NCBI GenBank assembly: GCA_028622995.1
Contig: JAJQJQ010000008.1
Coordinates: 4,154,001 to 4,218,000 of the forward strand
Source: Panagrolaimus kolymaensis
Lineage: Eukaryota > Nematoda > Chromadorea > Rhabditida > Panagrolaimidae
Direction: 5' to 3'
Length of the DNA: 64,000 nt
A model generated the notes under the pieces. It was given only the letters and a program-made list of their open reading frames with translations. It searched no databases and was not told where the DNA came from. Of this stretch, positions 49,701 to 60,949 are shown piece by piece. Position numbers and translations under genes: made by a program. The first letter of the stretch is position 1, and each line of letters starts with the position of its first letter.

Positions 49701-50215
49701 TAAGTTTGTAGAAGAGAGATCGAAGAGCGATTTCTTTCTGTTGAAGCTTTACGCTAAAATAACAAGAATTTAGAAAAAATTTAAAATATAAAAGAAAACT
49801 TGCTCGTCTTTGGTTTGCTTGTTGAGGTCGAATTCATGTCCACGCTTGGTTGTTCCTTTCCAACGAATATCATATTGATAAGCGACCTTGGCACGAGATG
49901 AATCAATTTCGTAACCATTTGTTCTGATGATCATGTCGTTTTTGGAACACGGAGCAGCAGCGACAGCAGCAAGTTCGTCGATGGAAAACAAAGCAGGTTC
50001 ACGAGACGGGAGATTAGATGTAATTGAATCGTCGCCGGGCGCTTTTCCACTTCCCTAAAAAAAGAAAAAAACTAAATTAAGCTTAACATTTACAAAAAAA
50101 AACTTACTGGACCGCCACCACGGCCACCTCTTCCACCACGATATCCATCACCACGATAGCCACCACCACCTCCAGAAGAGTGAGTATCACGAGAGCTATA
50201 GTTGTACGAAGACAT
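46786..50215 (-). CDS. Argonaute, worm-specific (WAGO-type), catalytic residues lost
   Basis: Twelve exons on the minus strand, starting 50215-50108, 50054-49804 and 49753-49570 and ending near 46961-46786, encode about 965 aa. The N-terminus is an RGG-type repeat (GGGYRGDGYRGGRGGRGGG). PAZ lies around 330-430 (KFIVDDKEMTVRSYFYEHH, ITLRYPDLPCAIE, YYPLELLRLPENQR). MID and PIWI follow (FGIDLSHPAGG; IVVYRAGLSEGEIQK; HPTVYYVLEGADVVPFEHI). Argonautes bind small RNAs and silence targets. The first catalytic Asp is kept, but the RDG Asp is Ala and the final His position is Tyr, so slicing should be lost, as in worm WAGOs that bind secondary 22G-type RNAs. Intron 2 uses a GC donor (GACGA|GCAAGT). Codon use is richer in G/C-ending codons than the neighbours. 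Confidence 0.93.
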
Positions 50216-51593
50216 CTTGAAATCACTTGTAAGACAAATAGCTAAAAAAGAAAATTAAATAAATCAAATAAAACTAGAAGATGATAAACACCTCCAACCA
50301 TAAAATCACAGAAAACAAATGAATAAAATTAACGCGATATACAAACAATCATCACGAAGTAAAACAAGTTTTAAATAAAGTTTTAGAAGGAAAAAGGATC
50401 AAACTCAAAACTTTTGGTATAATATTAGAATCTCAAAAAAAAAGTAATGTCAAAAACATAAAAAAAATTTTAAAAACACAAAAACGCTCCATCAAAAAAT
50501 TAGGCGCAAGTGTATGCTACTGTACTTCTTTCCTTTTAAGACAAGGCGGCATTACGAAGCCGCTTTGAATACTCGAAGCTTTGCACATTTTTTTTTCTTG
50601 CGAGGTTTATCCAAAATGAGTAATGCCGTTTGATGGAGAAGTAATAATACATATTAGCAATTTTTTTAATACATATTTTTGTAAGATTAAAGAAACGACA
50701 AAACCTTGTTATTAGATTATTTAATTTTCATTGAGAATTTTACAAATAATGGATGCAAAAGAACTGAAAGATTTTTTTCGGTAAATCTACAATAAAACAT
50801 TTTTTTCTCTTTGGTGTTTTACTTCTCCAAATTCATCAAGAATTTTTGATTATGATTTTAAAAATTACATAACTATTTAAGATTTTCGCAAGTTAATTCC
50901 CATAAACGGTTCGTCATTGATGGTACAAAATAAGATTATGTTGGATTGCGATTAACACAAATGTTTGCTTATTTTTTTCCTAACTTTTTTATTGGTTTAT
51001 GTTTTGAAAACCTTTTATCATTTTTATAAAAGTTATTGTTATATTTAGCTTGATAGAAGATGAAGCAGTAGTTGCTGAAGTTGGTTGATGACTCTTTTTT
51101 TTGAAAAAACATCGCCGAAATTTTTGAAGAAGATGCATTTTTGAGACAATAAAAAGTTTCATATAATCAAAGTTGAAAATCAGAAGATTGCGAACATATA
51201 CGATTTTATAAAACCTAACTAAATTATGGTATTGGCAGGTGATGATATTCCATACTAACTTTAATATTTGAATTTCGAAAGAAGGTTTACTAAAACCCCA
51301 CGAAGATGCTGATGACCAGTTTATCCTTTCTTTCTCTATCCCTTTTATTTTTTTCTTCTTCATTTTTATGGAAGAAAAAGAAAATTATTGTCGCTTACTT
51401 ACTTTTTCACTGTCATTTTCTTTCCATTTTTTCCCTTTTAATTTATGGAAGAAGGAAGAAGACAATGTGAACGTCAAAACAGCAGCGATCAATCAAGAAA
51501 TTCTTGCAAAAGCACCAAATCTCAAATGTTTTATGTATTGGTCCAAAAGTGAATTTAAATTTATGAAAATCAAGCTCCTAATTTTATGCGAAA
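50216..51593. other. upstream region of Argonaute gene
   Basis: Contains the 5' flank of the minus-strand Argonaute gene. Overlapping frames at 50989-51363 and 51368-51590 show no family features. No RNA gene was seen. Confidence 0.5.
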
Positions 51594-51745
51594 AATGTCT
51601 CGAACATTTGTTTTCTTCATTCTTTTTTTGGTTTTTTCCAATGATTATCATTGGTGCCATAACAGTTGCATCTGCAACCGATCATTGTGAAGGTGAAAGC
51701 GATCTTGCTAGTTTTTCTTCCCAGCTTATTTATAAACCTATGTGA
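51594..51745 (+). pseudogene. fragment of an array-family first exon
   Basis: The DNA matches the start of copy 2: ATGTCTCGAACATTTGT, a hydrophobic signal-peptide stretch, ATTATCAxTGGTGCC, GCATCTGCAACCGATCA and GAAGGTGAAAGCG. An indel inside the signal peptide shifts the frame, and similarity stops about 130 bases in, at a TTCCCAGCTTATTT segment. It is a dead copy truncated just after the signal peptide. With the fragment at 46141 it brackets the Argonaute gene. Confidence 0.8.
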
Positions 51746-51830
51746 ATCAGCTGTGCTTCTACTGGTTGCAAACACCTACAAAACAGAGAATATAAATCAC
51801 TCGAGTAACCGTTGCTTCTGACCACCCACC
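51746..51830 (+). promoter_or_regulatory. orphan copy of the array promoter
   Basis: AATATAAATCACTCGAGTAA (51789-51808) matches the TATA-plus-ACTCGAGTAA module of copy 2 (52111-52130) but no first exon follows: the next family exon lies behind its own promoter. It is probably left over from a deleted copy. Confidence 0.6.
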
Positions 51831-52069
51831 TTTTTTTCTCAATCTGCTTGATTTTTTTCTCTCTCGTTATTTTAATAATAAAAAGTGTTTCAAACCTTCG
51901 AATAAAGAATTAATTTGAAGACGAAATTTATTTACTCTAGTCGTTTTTTTCTCTCACAAAAAATCAATCTTTGGATTTGATAAAAAAAAGCAAAAAGTGA
52001 AAGCTTTTTCATCCCATTAAAAATATCATAAAAGATTGTTCATAAACAAAAATGTGATTCAGAGTGAGT

Positions 52070-52265
52070 GGTGTTTCCGGTGGCAGACATAAGCAAAATC
52101 AAATATACACATATAAATGATTCGAGTAATCGGTGCTTTATATCATTCGCTTCCATTCATTTTGCAATTTAAAAAACACGGTTTTTGCTTGCTCGTTTAT
52201 TTTTCTCTTATGATTTAATTTTTTTAAACGATTTTTTACAATGTTTTCTTAAATTTTAGGCAATA
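52070..52265 (+). promoter_or_regulatory. promoter and leader of array copy 2
   Basis: TTCCGGTGGCAGACA (52075-52089), then ATATAAAT (52111-52118) followed by GATTCGAGTAATCGG, a leader with GCTTGCTCGTTTAT, and a TTTTAG acceptor seven bases before the ATG. The same order occurs at copies 3 and 4. Confidence 0.65.
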
Positions 52266-54595
52266 ATGTCTCGAACATTTGTCTTCCTCATTTTTCTTTT
52301 GATTTTTCCATTGATTATCAATGGTGCTCCAAAAGCTGCATCTGCAACCGATCAAGGTGAAGGTGAAAGCGCAGATGATACTGGTCCTTCTTCTGCTGAT
52401 AATACCAAAGCGAAATCTCCCGTTGATGTTGGTAAAAAAGGTGGAGGAAAAGCAAAACCAACTCCTGAAAAAGTTAATGATCCGAAAATTATTGATAAAG
52501 TTACTACAACTCCCAAACCCAAAGCTCAACATGTAGCCTCCACAACAGATGGTCTTCTTTCAACTACTTCCGACCATCGCAATTCTACAGCTAAACCAAA
52601 GGTGACTGTAACTACCACTCCACCACCCAAAACTTTGGCTCCTACTACTAAAAAAACAATTCCTCCTCGTGTTGTTAGTAGCACCAAAAAGGCTCATACA
52701 ACTACAACTTCTTCTGCTCCAACTTTTTCGGTTTCGACAACTTCTTATCCTCCAGAAACAACTTCAACTCCTCAAAGCACAACGAGTCCATCAACTAAAA
52801 AAATTCCTTCCAATATTCCTACAACTCATCATCCAAAAAATCAACCTTCCACTACTCCAACTTCCACAATTGACACCACGGGCGTTACCAATGACACCGA
52901 TGACAGTCCATCAACAACTAAATCTTCAATTATCTCTCATGATCGTGAACAAGCAGAAATACTCATTCAAAGCTTAAATAAAGCCACTAAATTATTGGAT
53001 AATAGCTTTACTTTAAAAGATGTCTATCTTGGTGGAGATATTTTCAACCAAAGCATTGAAGAAATGGCTCAAACATTTTATGATATTTTTAGCGTCGGTA
53101 AAAATATTTCCAAATGGTTGAAACAACAACAAATGGATATTGAAAAACAACTTAATATAAAACCTGTAAGCTTTGTTTGTTTTTGATTACTAACTTCAAA
53201 GAATTTATTTTAATATTCCAAAAATATAGCTTATTCGTTTTTGCTTTCAAAATTAGATTTAGCATTAACAACAAAAGTGAACGATAAAGCCTATAATAAT
53301 ATTTTTTAGGATGATTTGTTCATTCAAATCCAAAAAGCCACTGATTCATTAGTTGAAAAAATTGAAGCAATGAATCAAGAAACTGATGATAAAAATGTTG
53401 AAAAGTTTCAAAAATATGTTAAGAACATCACTATGTATCTGAATTCCACATATCAGTATAATTTAGTAAAGCCAATGGGATTTTTTTGTTCTAATCATCC
53501 TGAATGGATTGCTGGGGTAAGAATTTTGATTCATTTAATATTTTGTTTTAGCTATTGTCAATTTTTTAGCATGTTAAGGGATCGATGGATGACAAAATTA
53601 AGACCCCGCAATTCAATGACGATCCATTGAATCCCGAGAATGATGAAATTTTTGAAAAAGTTGCAATTTTTTATGTTAACGCTATGAAAGAATTTGTAAG
53701 TTTACATAGCCCTTTTTTTAATTAGCAAAAAGGCCTCCTTAGCTTTTTTTAAGTAATAAAACTATAAGAAAAATAATTCTCTAATAAACAACTAAAAACT
53801 CGTTTCTATGAATCTTTAAAAAGCCAGTGAATAAATTTTCAGATTATGATAAATATGGCTTGCAATGTTTTAGTACCAAACACAACTGTTAGTGATCCTA
53901 TTGTTGATTTTCTTAATATAACTTATAAAGATATCAATGAAGTTTTTAATAAGATTCGTGTCAATGTTCATCACCACAAAGTAAGGATTTTTTTCAAACC
54001 ACTTTAACAAACGGCAATTTCCTGTGTTCGATATAAATTCTAAACAAACTTTTTTTAGTCGCTATTCAATCAAACTATTAAAGCCCTAATTACAAAGCGT
54101 TTGAATGAAGGTGAAAGCAATTCTGAAACTTCCAATAACATTTATACAGATTTATTATCTGCGAAAATTAAAATTAAAGCAAAATACAATTATGCCGTCG
54201 CCGTTTATGATAATACCGATGCAATCTCAACAAAACCTCGTGGCATCTCTCAAGGAAATGTTTATTATAATTATACTGACAATGGAAAAAATGCTTTTGT
54301 TGTTGCAAATCGAAAGCCACCATCTGGAAGCAATTATGTCAAATGCGATTTTTCGGATCTCCCTGAAGAAAATGTTTGCAATGATGTTGAAAATGGCGAT
54401 TTCAATACCATTTTTGGAATGATCCAAGAAAAATGCTCAGGTGTTAAAGATATTGCTGTCGTCAAAATGGATAAATCACATTCTTTGAATGGATACGTTT
54501 CACCCAAATTTGATGCCGATGCATTTTCTGTTAGTGGCATCGGTCTTGGTGATTGCTACCATTATTCCGTTTGGGTTGCAAATATATTTGCTTAA
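52266..54595 (+). CDS. array copy 2: secreted mucin-like protein, full architecture
   Basis: Five exons, all introns in phase 0, starting 52266-53165 and 53310 onward; about 635 aa. Exon 1 holds the signal peptide (FVFLIFLLIFPLIINGAP), about 210 residues of Thr/Ser/Pro-rich stalk and the first helical segment (IQSLNKATKLLDNS, FYDIFSVGKNISKWL). Exons 2-4 are helical modules of 69, 42 and 46 residues with heptad-like Leu/Ile/Val spacing and a few cysteines. The last exon carries the conserved cysteine domain (KCDFSDLPEENVC, IQEKCSGVKDIAVVKM, HSLNGYVSPKFDADAFSVSG, GLGDCYHYS). The protein should be secreted and glycosylated. I know no named domain that fits. This copy is the best reference for the intact family. 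A poly(A) signal AATAAA follows at 54647. Confidence 0.85.
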
Positions 54596-55219
54596 TTTTG
54601 TTCTAAACATTTTATTTTGTGCCAATTTTGTTTGGTTCTAATGTTGAATAAAAAATTTGGATGTTATCTTTTGTTTTATTGAGGCATTTGTTAACAACAA
54701 CAAAAGAAAAAATCACAAATTAGTCACAAATATTCATAATTCTCAATAGCTCAGTAATTTATCCATCAAAAATTCAATAAAATTTCATACAACTAAAAAT
54801 TGAAAAACTTTTTTTTGGTGTGAATAATGCATCTAAAAAATGAAGATTGTGCTTAGAAAAAAGAGAACGGCAAAAAAGCTTCCTCATTTTTTTTATCCAT
54901 GATAAAAAAAATTTTGCTTTTTTAAAACTCAATGAAGCTTGTTTATTAACTAAAAAATGAAAATATGTATCACCACAGCTTCCGGTGGCTACAGACAAAT
55001 ACAAAATTAAATACACATATATGTGACTCGATTAACCTTTGATCCCGATCACTCGTTTTTTCTTTCTTTTTTTTTTTGTAAAAAATCATGAGCTTTTTAT
55101 TTTTCTGTTTTCTCATGAGTTATTTATTTATCATATATACGCGAGACTATCATATATTGCAAGAGACTATTTGGAATAATATTAAATTTTTTACTTTAAT
55201 CTTTCTTGAATTTTAGGCA
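54596..55219 (+). promoter_or_regulatory. spacer and promoter of array copy 3
   Basis: After the 3' end of copy 2 this spacer holds TTCCGGTGGCTACAGACA (54980-54997), a TATA-like CATATATGTGACTCGATTAA (55016-55035) and a TTTTAG acceptor just before the ATG at 55220. Confidence 0.6.
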
Positions 55220-57539
55220 ATGCTTCGAACATTTATATTTCTCGCTTTTCTTTTACTTTTTTTGATTATCAATGGCGCTCAAACCACTTCCACAGCTGCT
55301 ATGGATCGAAAATTTGAAAATGCTAATGGGAAAACAACTCTCGGATCAAATCCTATAACAACTACTCTAACCATGGGTTCCACAAGTGCTATTACCGTAA
55401 AATTTAATAATACAACAACAACTGCTGCTTCTTCCACACCACCAACTCCAACTAAAAAGGTAGTTCCTCCCAATGTTACAACTTCTCCTACTCCACGTCC
55501 TAAAAATCAAACTTCTGTCGCTCCAACAACTTCCATGATTCAAGCCAAAGACAAAAGTATTAATGCCACAGTTATCATTCCACCAACCCCAAAAGTTTTA
55601 AATGATAGCATTCATCAAAATGCAACCCTTCTTATTGAAAAATTGAATGATGCCTCAAAATTATGGGATTTTATTAACTTAAAAATAGTTCTAACTAAAA
55701 ATGGCACCAACAGTTTGGATGAAACAATTAAAAATACAACTAAAACATTTCATGAAATATTTAGTCTTGGAAAAAATATTTCTAAATGGTTGGTAGCTCA
55801 ATCAAAAAGTAAAAAGCTTGTAAGTTTTTTTAAAGATTTTTTATTATAGAAAAATTCGAGCCTTTAAAAATGTCAGAAATAGGCTTATTGGAAAAAGTTA
55901 AAAGTCCATGTGGCAGCCATCATTTTTTAGGATCCTTTATTTATCGATATCGAAACTGCCTCATCTAACTTAGTTGAAAAAATTGAAACCATGAATCGAG
56001 AAATCAGTGATGGAATTGAAGCAATTGGTGAGGATGATAAAGGATTTGTTAAAGGTGTATGTTTTTTTATTTAATCACTAATTTTCCTCAAGTCAAAGGT
56101 TGTTTGAAGCCTTGGTACTCTTATTTTCATCGAAATTTTATTAACAAATAATTTTTTCAGTCTTTGACAGTTAACAAATACATAACACAAACTACCAAGT
56201 ACCTCCAAAAATATTTTCGAGAAAAGTATGCAAAAAATTTGACTGAAGTTTGTTTGAATGAAGATTATACTCAATTAATTGATGATGTAAGCGTTGTTTA
56301 AATTGTGGCTTTCTCCCACTCTTTTTGCAAAGAGTTATTTATTTATTTATAAACAAGACATTTTAGGAAAATTTAAATATCACAAAATATCAGCATTTAA
56401 TTAAAGGATTAAATGCAGATCCATTAAATGATGAAAAAATTACAAAAATTGCCAATATCGTCGTTAATGCCGTTAAGGAACTTGTAAGCTTTTTTGATTT
56501 CGAGTAAAATTCCTGCTTTTGACAAAGACATACAAAAGAAGGGAAAAAATTGTTGGGATTTCAAGTTAAATAAATTTCTTTCCAGTGGTTTTAAAAAAGT
56601 CAATTTTTTTAGATTATGATTGATGCAGCCTGTGATATACTCACTAAAAATGAATCCCTTGAAACCATGTTTTCTGATTTCATTAATAATGGAGCCAAAA
56701 AAGCTATCGATGATAGTTTGGATATGATTTATGAAAAATACACTCAGTGTAAAGTAAGAATTTTATTTACATTCTAAAACTTTTTACAAAGCTAACTTTA
56801 AAAATTTTTTAGGTGGATTTCCAAAATGCTGTAACTGAAATCCTTAAAGGAACAAGACTATTTGATGCCTTTTTGAAATTTCGTTTACGGGTCATAGAAG
56901 TTGCGAATGCCAAGCGCGTGTTTGAATTTAACGTGTAATTTTTTTAATGACACGTAAATTCAAATTGGCGGTTGGCGAAATGAACTTCTATGACCCGTAA
57001 AACGAAATTTTGAAAAAGGCATCAAATAGTCTTGTTCCTTTAATAAGCGTTTAAAAGAAAAAGAAAAAACCAATTCCGAAATTTCCAATAACATTTATAA
57101 TGATTTGGCCCTCACTTTTAATAAGTACGAGTTTGCTGTCGCTGTTTTTGATCAAAACAAAAATATCACTGATAAGCAACGAGTCTATAGCGTTGGCAAT
57201 GTTTTCATCACCAATTCCACCGCTAATGGAAAAACTGCATTTGCCATTGCAAATCAAAAGCCCACATCTGATAAAAAAAGCTATTACAAATGCGAATTTT
57301 GGAAACTTAATGAAATGAAAGTTTGTACAAAAGCAACTGGAAAGAATTTTTATAAAATTATTGATATCATTCAACAAAAATGCAATTGGATCACTGATAT
57401 CGCTGTTATCAAAATGCAGCCACATTCATTGAATGGATATGTTTCACCAAATTTTCACTCTAAAGCTTTTTGCGTTAGTGGCTTGGGTCTTGGAGATTGC
57501 TTCCATTATTCTATTTTTGTTGCAAACAAATTTGCTTAA
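55220..57539 (+). CDS. array copy 3: secreted mucin-like protein, last exon interrupted by MITE
   Basis: Six exons in phase 0. Exon 1 encodes a signal peptide (FIFLAFLLLFLIINGAQ), a shorter Thr/Ser/Pro stalk of about 110 residues and the helical FHEIFSLGKNISKWL. Exons 2-5 are helical modules (including NADPLNDEKITKIANIVVNA and IMIDAACDILTKNES). The last exon starts VDFQNAVTEIL and is then cut by a 192-bp MITE (56848-57039). The insertion reads through about 30 foreign codons to a stop, so the cysteine domain downstream (YEFAVAVFDQNK to GLGLGDCFHYSIFVANKFA, ending 57539) is lost unless the insert is spliced out. Removing it would rejoin the frame with one TTAA. The domain sequence behind it is still open and intact, so the insertion is recent. 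Confidence 0.8.
56848..57039. mobile_element. foldback MITE inside coding exon of array copy 3
   Basis: A 192-bp element with TTAA at 56844-56847 and 57040-57043. The ends are inverted: it starts AGGAACAAGACTATTTGATG and ends in its reverse complement. Arms of about 65 bp match well and weaker pairing continues to the centre. It is the third TTAA-flanked foldback element in the window, and the coding frame of paralogues proves the exact insertion site. Confidence 0.92.
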
Positions 57540-58242
57540 AATTATTCTTAAAATATTTACACTTAATTAACCGATGTATTATTTCTTTTTGAATAAAAAG
57601 TTTATATATATGTTATTTATTTTTCTCATAAACAGACAATTTTCTTTTTAAAATTCAACAAAAAAGCAAATTAATAAAAGTTAAGTACGCCTTCATTTTT
57701 TGATCCAAAGATATCAGAGATCGGTTAAAATTCCAAACACTTGGTAGTTAAAGAAAAAAAAGGTAATCTCAAAGCTGCTTATTAACGTCGAACATTGAGA
57801 AAAAAAGTGAATATGTATTAGTGGATCCAAAAAAGCAATTCCGAATCTTTTCGCGTTTAAGTAAAAAATTTTGCTTATCCATAAACCAATAATGAATGAA
57901 TCACAGTTGTTTCCGGTGGCAGACATTAGCAAACCCCGACGAGTATAATATGTATGTACATAAAATATAAATGGTTTTTGGAAACACATTGATTTCATCA
58001 ATCACGAGCTTTTTATTTATTTTTGTGAAGAAAAAAAACATTTTTTGCTTACTCGTTTATCTTTTTTTTCTTCATAAACCTTTGGTGTTTTTTCATTCGT
58101 CTGTTAATCATCATTTTATGCCTTTATTAAATAAGCTTTTCATAAACAAATAAATAAAGCTTTAACTCTTTTGCGATTCAAGAATTCTGTTTTACTCTTT
58201 CTTACAAGATTTTAAAGATTTTTTTCAAATTTTAGACAAATT
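57540..58242 (+). promoter_or_regulatory. spacer and promoter of array copy 4
   Basis: TTCCGGTGGCAGACAT at 57911-57926 and ATATAAAT at 57965-57972 repeat the array promoter; the GACTCGA box after TATA is degenerate here. A TTTTAG lies a few bases before the ATG. Nothing else was seen. Confidence 0.6.
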
Positions 58243-60140
58243 ATGTCTCAAACATTTATTTTCTTCATTTTTCTTTTGCTTTTTCCATTGATTGTCAATG
58301 GCGCTTCACATATCGCTGCTGATACTATTGATCAAGATGAAACTATAAGCCCTTCGACATCCACCGAAAGCACCGAAGCTCCCTCAACTCCTTCACCTGC
58401 TGCAATCGTTGAAAATGCAAAAGAACTTCTTGAAAACTTAAAAAATGCGTCAGAATTTTGGTTGAAGTTTCAGTTTAATTCAATCATTAATAATGGCTCA
58501 AAAACAACCAAATTTGAAAAAACCATTAATGAAACATATGCAGCCTTTTATAATGTCTTCAAATTAGGCGAAGATATTTATCTTAAAAAATGGATAAAAG
58601 AAGAAAAATCTGCTAATAATCCCGTAAGCTTTTATTGCTATTATTTTTTAAAAAAAATTAATGCTTTAAACTTTTTTTTAGAATATTGTGTTAATTAAAA
58701 ATGCAACCAGTAAAGTTGTCAGCGAAATTGAAAAAATGGATCAAACAATTGCTATTGGACTTTCACAACTTTCCGATGAATCCATTGCCAGTTATATTCC
58801 AATGGTAAGCAAACTTTTAAAAAATATATATAAATTTTCTTTCCACAAATCTTTAGGGCTTCGCTGAAGAACTCAATGTCTATTTTAATACACTCCTTTT
58901 TCCAATTACGAATGAAACTATTGCCATTTATATTCCTGATGTAAGTCATAACGATTTTTGTTGTTGTTAAAAACTCAACTTTAAAAACGCTTCTTTTTCT
59001 CCAAAAATAAAATACATGCTAATATCGGTTTCTTTAGTACTTCATTGATGAGCTCAGCGTTTCTGTAAGCAACATCAAATCATACCTTCAAAGTTTATAT
59101 CAAGATAATCTTACAATAAATTTGGATGGTATTTGTTTGAAGAAAAATTCTTCTTCTGCTGGTGAATTTGATGGAAGCGGCGTTGCAAGCATTGCGAAGC
59201 TTTATGTAGTGTTGTTGTTATTATAGGTTAGGTTAATGCTAATAAATTTTTTAGGCCCTCAACAACTCAGCATCAGATACTTTAAATTTTCTTGCAAAAT
59301 ATGATCCATTAAACGACCAACTTTTCATTGATACAGCAAACATGTTTATTGCTGACATCAAACAAATTGTAAGCAAAACTTTGTAAAGTTTCAAATTTTC
59401 CAAAGTTGCCCTTTATTTAGATTATGATTAATGCTGCTTGTGATGTTGTTGCAAGTCAAAGTGTTTCAATTAATGAAGCTGGCGCTCGCTTTGGACCATT
59501 CAAGGATGATATAAAAGCAGTTTTATCGTTGATTGATAATTTGTATTTTCAAAGAAAGGTAAAAAAACTTTAATAAAACATTGCTTTCGATATTTGAGGA
59601 ACCTTTTTTTAGATAGATTTTAATCAAACCATAAATTCCACGATTACCTACGGTTTGAGCATTGGAAAAGGCAATTCTGAAATATCGCAAAATATTTACT
59701 TCAATATCTCAACGACATATTATAAATACAATTTTGCCGTGACTGTTTATGATAGCAATCAGCAAATTCTAAACCCTCGAGCAATTTTAAAAGGAAATGT
59801 TTACATTGTTCCAAATCAAAAAGGAAAACATGCTTTTGTCATTCCAAATCGAAAGCCATCAGCCAAAAGAGGCTATACCGTATGCGAATTTTGGAAACTT
59901 AATGAAATGGAAATTTGTTCAAACGCAACTGAAGATAATTTTTATAAAATCATCGATATAATTCAACAAAAATGCAATTGGATCACTGATATCGCTGTTA
60001 TCAAAATGATTCCACATTCATTGAATGGATATGTTTCACCTAAATTTGATCCAAATGTCAATGCTTTTTCTGTTAGTGGCATTGGACTTGGAGATTGTTT
60101 CCATTATTCCATTTGGATTGCAAACAAATTAAGTAATTAA
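58243..60140 (+). CDS. array copy 4: secreted protein, short stalk, seven exons
   Basis: Seven exons in phase 0, about 518 aa. Signal peptide FIFFIFLLLFPLIVNGAS; the Thr/Ser/Pro stalk has shrunk to about 35 residues (STSTESTEAPSTPSPAA). Helical modules follow: LLENLKNASEFWLKF; VVSEIEKMDQTIAIGLSQLS; a 28-residue exon; a module with SNIKSYLQSLYQDNLTIN; YDPLNDQLFIDTANMFIADI; and IMINAACDVVASQ. The last exon has the conserved domain (YNFAVTVYDSNQ, VCEFWKLNEMEIC, IQQKCNWITDIAVIKM, HSLNGYVSPKFD, GIGLGDCFHYSIWIANK). All splice sites are GT-AG and I see no lesion, so this copy is likely functional. Function unknown. Confidence 0.83.
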
Positions 60141-60949
60141 ATAACTTTAAATTTTACCATGCCAAAAGTTTGTCTCCATTGTTGAATAAAAAGTTTTTCA
60201 TGTTATCATTCGTTCAAAAAACATATGACACAAATAAAATATCAAAGTCAATTTTTATTCATTACAAATATGGTTTGTTTGCACATATACAGTAAGATAT
60301 TAAGCTTAAACAAGAGATTATTGAGAACCGATGCAAGGAAGAAAGCAACAAAAAATGGTTTCAAAGAATGACTAAACTTTTTTACCTTTTTCCCACCAAA
60401 CGCTTTGCAAATTTTTTTTATGCTATGGAAATGAAGGATAAAAGCTTTATCGTATACACTTTCCTTTGATCATGAACAAAATATTGAAAGGGCTTTTTTC
60501 TGACATTTTTTAAATGTTCGTTGATGAAATGCAATGTTACAAAAAATTATGACTGATGAAAATGTTTTTTAAATCTAATCTTTATCCTACTTTTATTTCT
60601 CTTTAACTATTGCATTTGTTACTAATAATTTTCACACTTAATCAAAATGGAGTTTCATACCCATGTTTTAAGTCATGTTCATATCAGTGAGTGAATCATA
60701 AACATATCTCGAATGATCGATGCTCTCAAAATACAACATATAAATAACTCTAACCTTGCTTTCGATTACACAGTTTTCTCATTTTCTTTTAAACCTTTTA
60801 CTGTTAGTGCTTGCTCGTGTATTCTTTCCTTTCCTTTACCCGCGTTTTTTTGTTAATCATTTTATCCTCTTTTTATTTATCGATTTGGCTTTCAATTATT
60901 TTGTTGTAAAACTGTTTTTAATTTTGCTATCGTCTTTAAATTTTAGGCA
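60141..60949 (+). promoter_or_regulatory. spacer and promoter of array copy 5
   Basis: TATA box ATATAAAT at 60738-60745 followed by AACTCTAACC, a leader with TGCTTGCTCGTGTATT and a TTTTAG just before the ATG. The TTCCGG box is not recognisable here. Confidence 0.5.
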
